Part shown: piece after piece, positions 60,204-64,000 of the stretch | How positions within the stretch are numbered: position 1 is the stretch's first letter | How the letters are laid out: the number at the start of each line of letters is the position of its first letter | Assembly: GCA_963746605.1 (NCBI GenBank) | Contig: CAVVCH010000061.1 | Coordinates: 186,001-250,000, forward strand | DNA length: 64,000 nt | Direction: 5' to 3' | Source: CAVQSS01 sp963746605 | Lineage (GTDB): Bacteria; Desulfobacterota; RBG-13-43-22 | Notes under the pieces: generated by a model | Seen by the model: only the letters and a program-made list of their open reading frames with translations | What the model was told of the DNA's origin: nothing | The model's database searches: none | Translations under genes and position numbers: made by a program

Positions 60204-62171
60204 TCATCGAATAATCAAGGGAAAATAAACCGGATAAAGCCGCTCCACCACGTGCAGCATCAAGGGGATTTGAGTCGGGGAGCCGGCGGTGTCGGGAGGG
60301 TCGGTCACGGTTAGGATCAATGAACCGGCATAAGAGGCAGGGGGCAACTGGGCGTAATTTACCGGGGTGATGGTAAGAGGAGACGGCGTGTTCCCGTTTA
60401 ATGGAGAGACGGATACCCAGGGTCCCCCTGGTTCCGCTGTCCAGTGGAGGATTTGGTTGGTTCCGGTGTTTTTGGGAGTCACCTGAACCTGGGCCGGGCT
60501 GAGGCGCTGCTGCTGGAGGTCGTAGAAGAAGGTTGCCTGTTTTGGAATATTCCCCAGAATATTGGATGATGCCTGCCCGGTCCGGAGATAGGAACCTCTT
60601 CCTGTTCCCCACAGAACGCGGGCGTTCGAAGTGCCGGGGAGGCTGTAGGCGACCAGACCGGTATGGGCCGTGCCGATCACCACTTCCAGGTTTCCGTCCC
60701 CGTCGATATCAGCCAGGGTGGGGGCCCCCAGGGCGCCGTCCCAGTCCTGACTGCTGCGGGGCAGATCCACGGCGTGCAGCAACTGGCCCAGGTAGTTGAG
60801 GATAATCAACTGCCCGCCTGCATTGCTTCCTTTCTGGGTCCAGGTGGTGAAGATTACTTCGGCCTTTCCGTCGCCGTCCAGGTCCGCCACCACCGGCTCC
60901 GAGGCGAAGCGGATAAAGCCTTCCGCCGGGTTGGTCACCTGATAGGGCCAGTGGCCATGCTCGGTACGGTCCAGCCAGTAGGCGTGGACCCGCCCGTCAT
61001 AGGAGGCGTACAGAATTTCCTTGAAACCGTCGCCGTCCAGGTCGACCACCACCGGGTTGGGCTGGGCGGTTTCGATGATATTGTAGTCTTCGGAAAGAGG
61101 CCCCGCCTGGCCGTCCGGAATCGGCAGGGTTTCCCAGTTGAAGCCGCTTCCGGCCCAGCGGGTCCGGTCTTTATTCAGGATATAAGGCAGTTGATACAGG
61201 GAGCGGTAGGGGTCGGTGCGGCAGTCATACTGGTTCCCGACGATGATGATCTCCAGGGTCCCGTCTCCGTCCACGTCCGCGAAGGAAGGGGCGCTGTCCG
61301 CGAAGTTAGGCCGGGGCTCCAGGGGTTCCTGGCCGGCCGTGCAGTTGGCGTACCCCCGGAGATCGACCGCGTGGCTCAGGTGAAAGCCGACCCTGGCCCA
61401 GGGCTTATTCTGCCCGCCCACCTGGCCGTAAATCGGCCCGGCCCGAAGCGGGGTCCCGTCCGGACGATAGGCGGCCACGTAATGGGTGTCGTTGGGGCCG
61501 ATCATTTCCAGTTGGCCGTCCCCGTCCAGGTCGGCCAGCCCCACGTTTTCATTGAAGCACCCGGCAGCGTAGCCGTTGGTATCGGAATCCGGGGAAAGGA
61601 CCGGCCATCCGAGACGCAACGTCCCATCGGCATTGAAAAGAAACCACTGGTTGTCCGGCCGGGTGGAGGCGGTCAGAATCTCCAGCGTCCCGTTGCCGTC
61701 CACATCGCCCACGGCCAGGCTGCGCAGTTCATTCCCCGGGGTGGGCTGTTGCGGCCAGCCGGCGAGCGGCGAGCCATTGGCCTGATAAACCGACAGGTAG
61801 CCGCCGCTATGGGCGGTGACAATCTCCAAGGATTGGTTGCCCTCCAGATCGGCCACCACCACTCCGGGCCAGCCCCGGCCTCCGCCGGGATTATCCACTA
61901 CCCAGCGGTTGCTCCCATCTTCCCCTTTCACCACCACGATCCGGTAGTCGGTCCAGATGACTTCCATTTTGCCGTTTTTGTCCAGGTCGGCCACGGCCGG
62001 AGAAGCGTACCACCCGGTCCGGCACCAGGTGGTACGGCAGCCGCCTTTTTGCCACTTTAATACGGGGGTGGAGAAGGCGATAAGTTTTTCAGAATGGGTC
62101 AGGAATAAAATTACGGCCAGACTGAAAACCAGGCCTACCTTGAACCTGTTCCGGGAACTTTTAATAAACAT
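60204..62171 (-). CDS. Secreted FG-GAP/VCBS-repeat beta-propeller protein
   Basis: This exported protein of 655 residues has a signal peptide (hydrophobic VGLVFSLAVILFLTHS). At least seven calcium-type repeats D-x-D-G-[DN]-G-x-x-E (such as DVDGNGTLEIL, DLDGDGQLEMIG, DIDGDGNLEVVIG) point to a seven-bladed propeller. The C-terminal 120 residues form an extra beta-sandwich-like domain (VSPLNGNTPSPLTITP). It ends YPVYFPLIIR, resembling a C-terminal tail seen on some exported proteins. There is no catalytic motif; the role is adhesion or structural, if any. GAAAGGCTCC leads to ATG. It has no operon partners. Confidence 0.85.
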   Translation of the reverse strand: MFIKSSRNRFKVGLVFSLAVILFLTHSEKLIAFSTPVLKWQKGGCRTTWCRTGWYASPAVADLDKNGKMEVIWTDYRIVVVKGEDGSNRWVVDNPGGGRGWPGVVVADLEGNQSLEIVTAHSGGYLSVYQANGSPLAGWPQQPTPGNELRSLAVGDVDGNGTLEILTASTRPDNQWFLFNADGTLRLGWPVLSPDSDTNGYAAGCFNENVGLADLDGDGQLEMIGPNDTHYVAAYRPDGTPLRAGPIYGQVGGQNKPWARVGFHLSHAVDLRGYANCTAGQEPLEPRPNFADSAPSFADVDGDGTLEIIIVGNQYDCRTDPYRSLYQLPYILNKDRTRWAGSGFNWETLPIPDGQAGPLSEDYNIIETAQPNPVVVDLDGDGFKEILYASYDGRVHAYWLDRTEHGHWPYQVTNPAEGFIRFASEPVVADLDGDGKAEVIFTTWTQKGSNAGGQLIILNYLGQLLHAVDLPRSSQDWDGALGAPTLADIDGDGNLEVVIGTAHTGLVAYSLPGTSNARVLWGTGRGSYLRTGQASSNILGNIPKQATFFYDLQQQRLSPAQVQVTPKNTGTNQILHWTAEPGGPWVSVSPLNGNTPSPLTITPVNYAQLPPASYAGSLILTVTDPPDTAGSPTQIPLMLHVVERLYPVYFPLIIR

Positions 62172-62193
62172 AGGAGCCTTTCGTTTAATTTCG

Positions 62194-62316
62194 CAGGGAA
62201 GGGGGTTAACCCCTCTCGGCTGGGTTTGGGAATTAAGGATTCAGATTTTTCCCAGAAGCGTTTTGTCGGCTCGGTTGGGTGCGGGAGGGGATTAACCCCT
62301 CCGCTACGTTCGAACC
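62194..62316. repeat. GTAGGGG-type inverted repeat, second copy
   Basis: GGAAGGGGGTTAACCCCTCTC at the left (shown in part) and GGGAGGGGATTAACCCCTCC at 62283-62302, followed by GCTACGTTCGAACC, repeat the pattern of the element at 56924-57043. It lies just upstream of the propeller gene. The rest of the gap, to 62628, has no gene that I can support. Confidence 0.6.
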
Positions 62317-62628
62317 ATAAAGGCGCAACGAGTCAAGCCTTTGCGACGACGAAGTCCCCCTAATCATCTAAGGTGAGTGTACGGTTTATTGTTCATCGGG
62401 AGCACAAATTGTATGGAAATCAACCCGGTCAAGGATGCAGGACCCTTCCCCGAAAATAGTAAAGCAAACAACCCAAGGTCCCGATAACCAATAAGATAAG
62501 CTTTTTAGATTCCAAGAAATAAGTTCTATTCCGAGGACCTTTTTAGCTGGGGTTTCGTTCAATAAATGCAAAGATCGTGCAAGGACTGAAGTCAGACCGC
62601 TATATCAATTCAATTATGGAGGTGGGAT

Positions 62629-63039
62629 GTGAAGCCGTGTCGAGAATGCGGACATGAGGTGAGCGAGCAGGCCTTAACCTGCCCGCATTGCGGTGCGCCG
62701 CAACCGGCCAAGGAAAAATGGGACGGCTGGGGATTCGAGTATATATCGGTAGCTACCCTTTTCGGCTGGCCCTGGCTTCATATTTCGTTCAAATACCGGC
62801 CCAACCGCCAGCCGGTCCCCGCGAAAGGGATCATCGCCATCGGGCAATTCGGATTGGGGGTGATCACTATTTCGCAGTTCGGGGTGGGGTTAATCAGTGT
62901 AAGCCAATTCACCATTTCGGGTTACGCCCTGGCCCAGTTCGGGATCGCCTATTCGCTGATCGCCCAATTCGGTCTGTTCATCAATCAAGGCTGGGGCCAG
63001 TTTGTGCGGAACCTTTCCGATCTCTGGCAACTGTTTTAG
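62629..63039 (+). CDS. Zinc-ribbon protein with repeated QFG motif
   Basis: No named family is claimed. It has 136 residues from GTG 62629, 5 bp after GGAGGT. The N terminus is a zinc ribbon (C4, C7, C18, C21). A linker with WGFEYISVATLFGWPWLHISF follows, then a run in which GQFG, SQFG, SQFT, AQFG and AQFG recur about every 10-11 residues between hydrophobic strands. This periodicity suggests a beta-solenoid or a membrane-surface sheet. The function is unknown, perhaps a membrane-associated scaffold. Confidence 0.7.
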   Translation: MKPCRECGHEVSEQALTCPHCGAPQPAKEKWDGWGFEYISVATLFGWPWLHISFKYRPNRQPVPAKGIIAIGQFGLGVITISQFGVGLISVSQFTISGYALAQFGIAYSLIAQFGLFINQGWGQFVRNLSDLWQLF

Positions 63040-63085
63040 GGCCTTCTCCCACCGCTCATACCTCCGGTTAAATTGCTGCCGTTCG

Positions 63086-63496
63086 CTATTTGTTTTCCAA
63101 AGGGAACTTGGCCTCGACCCATTCCCACCAGCCGCCTTTCAAAGCAAAGATCTTCGTATATCCCTTGGAGAGAAATTGTTGCGCTGCCCCAGCGCTCGTG
63201 TGTTCGGCCGGTCAGGCGCAGTAGAAGACCAAGGTTTTATCTTTGGGGTATTTGGACATCCAGGTCTCCACTTTGCCCGGGTCTTCCAGCACCGCTCCTT
63301 GGATTTTCTGTTTACTTTTCTCTTGATCAAGGTCGGAACGGACGTCGATAATGATCACATTTTCATTTCCCAACATCCCCTTGAGTTCCTCTTTCGTGAT
63401 CCGGGGAACATCCGCGGCCCGGGATGGAAGAGAGAAAGCCATCATAAGGCACATCCCTAAAATCCAAATCCCTGCATTTTTGGCAATTCGTTTCAT
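63086..63496 (-). CDS. Exported rhodanese-like protein, probable selenoprotein
   Basis: This single-domain rhodanese has a signal peptide (cut near SRA-AD) and the N-terminal strand NVIIIDVRSDLD. The frame has TGA at 63212-63214 (codon 95) and then continues without change to TAG at 63086. Across it the protein reads FYCA-U-PAEHTSAGAAQ, SKGYTKIFALKGGWWEW. Relatives have the same motif with cysteine (YCxCPxExTSA), so TGA sits at a cysteine position. A 6-bp hairpin follows 16 bases after it. With readthrough it has 136 residues; without it the domain lacks its C-terminal third. AGAGGAG precedes the ATG, 8 bp away. Confidence 0.8.
63181..63195 (-). promoter_or_regulatory. SECIS-like hairpin after the in-frame TGA
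   Basis: On the minus strand GCGCTG-GGG-CAGCGC is a perfect 6-bp stem with a GGG loop. The stem begins 16 bases after the TGA, and the apical loop 22 bases after, within the range described for bacterial selenocysteine insertion elements. It lies inside the coding sequence, as bacterial elements do. Confidence 0.6.
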
Positions 63497-63588
63497 CTGT
63501 TGATCTCCTCTTTTCAAGAGGATAAGGCCCGGAAGGGAGGAAATCAATAGACAGTGATAAAATTGTCTGGGAGATGATCGGATCTAAT

Positions 63589-63618
63589 TTGATATTTCGT
63601 TTTAAATTTTGCTATAAT
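63589..63618 (+). promoter_or_regulatory. Promoter upstream of the exported-protein gene
   Basis: TTGATA at 63589-63594 and TATAAT at 63613-63618 are 18 bp apart, about 50 bp before the start at 63669. The rhodanese gene diverges from here. Confidence 0.65.
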
Positions 63619-63668
63619 GTGAAAAAAAGTATAAAGTACGACAAGAATCGATTTGGAAGGAGGACAAA

Positions 63669-64000
63669 ATGGAAACATTGTGGAACCGCCTTCGTAATCA
63701 TCCCCTTGGCATGTATGTTCAGGTTTGGGCCGCCCTGGCCCTCATTGTGTTTGGTGTTTTTTCCTATCTATCCATCACGGCCTGTGGTGAAGATCCGAGC
63801 CCAGGTTGTGGTAACCCGGGAGGGTCAAGTCAGACGGGGCAGGCACCGGTAGTTAACCCGAACGGCAGCGCGCAAATTAATTATGGGGTCGCTTTAAAAA
63901 ACGTCTCCGAAAACGCTTCTGCGATCCCAGGGGCCCAGGTGTCGCGGGTGATCGGCTGGACGGGCAGTCAACCTACCCAACTGGTATGGAATCCGCCCAT
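63669..64000 (+). CDS. Exported protein of unknown family (partial)
   Basis: The frame opens at ATG 63669, 6 bp after AAGGAGG, and is still open at the window end (about 110 residues). An N-terminal hydrophobic helix (VWAALALIVFGVFSYLS) ends in ITACG, which could be a lipobox with C39 or a signal peptide. It is followed by a glycine- and proline-rich linker (PSPGCGNPGGSSQTGQAP). The family is not recognised. The rest lies beyond the window. Confidence 0.7.
   Translation, partial: METLWNRLRNHPLGMYVQVWAALALIVFGVFSYLSITACGEDPSPGCGNPGGSSQTGQAPVVNPNGSAQINYGVALKNVSENASAIPGAQVSRVIGWTGSQPTQLVWNPP

Noticed and set aside
60663..62060. 465-codon open frame on the + strand opposite the FG-GAP gene
   Set aside because: It is the antisense shadow of a GC-rich repeat gene. 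It has no start signal or family motif, and the minus-strand protein has clear repeats and a signal peptide.
62386..62571. 61-codon minus-strand frame
   Set aside because: No initiation signal or recognisable features, in an intergenic repeat-rich gap.
1..64000. tRNA, rRNA or CRISPR array
   Set aside because: No cloverleaf-like sequence, rRNA segment or regularly spaced direct repeats were noticed by eye. A covariance-model scan was not possible.

Overview
The window is a 64 kb stretch of a bacterial chromosome, most likely from an anaerobic or microaerophilic Desulfobacterota (deltaproteobacterial) lineage. This rests on sequence character only: the gene order, the cysteine-rich EF-Tu insertion, zinc-ribbon ribosomal proteins, a sigma-54/cytochrome bd control region, a rubrerythrin-like protein and a probable selenoprotein. 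Species cannot be named.

Bases 1-24.7 kb hold one long co-directional transcription and translation block: the end of rpoB, rpoC, then the str, S10, spc and alpha operons fused end to end (rpsL to rplQ, with secY, adk, map, infA and rpoA inside). A consensus-like promoter sits between rpoC and rpsL, and a hairpin plus T-run ends the block after rplQ. Every gene here is intact. Six genes use TTG starts, and tuf has codon use unlike its neighbours.

Bases 24.7-36.6 kb carry housekeeping and single genes: a MenG/UbiE methyltransferase, a frameshifted PPC-domain gene, lepA between two related inverted repeats, hemW, a tandem pair of secreted paralogues of unknown function (the first frameshifted), a frameshifted enoyl-CoA hydratase, a MarC-family membrane protein, a diguanylate cyclase missing its core, the tldD/tldE protease pair (tldE frameshifted) and an O-methyltransferase.

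Bases 36.6-41.3 kb look like an oxygen/redox module: a sigma-54 activator with four clustered cysteines in its PAS region, a perfect 16-bp palindrome behind it, a -24/-12 promoter, cydA and cydB (frameshifted), then a rubrerythrin-like diiron protein.

Bases 41.3-60.2 kb are an accessory region rich in toxin-antitoxin genes (AbrB with a VapC remnant, Phd, BrnT/BrnA, VapC/Phd, RHH/RelE, AbrB/VapC), mixed with a transporter, acetyltransferases, a hydrolase, a NosL-like protein, a broken PD-(D/E)XK-like gene, a truncated REP-associated transposase, a foreign-looking FAD oxidase, and intact uvrB and rmuC.

The last 4 kb hold a secreted FG-GAP propeller protein, a zinc-ribbon protein with a repeated QFG motif, a rhodanese whose active-site region is interrupted by an in-frame TGA followed by a SECIS-like hairpin (probable selenocysteine), and the start of an exported protein. 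Two themes cross the window: single-base indels are frequent after 25 kb and absent before it, and several families of intergenic inverted repeats recur.
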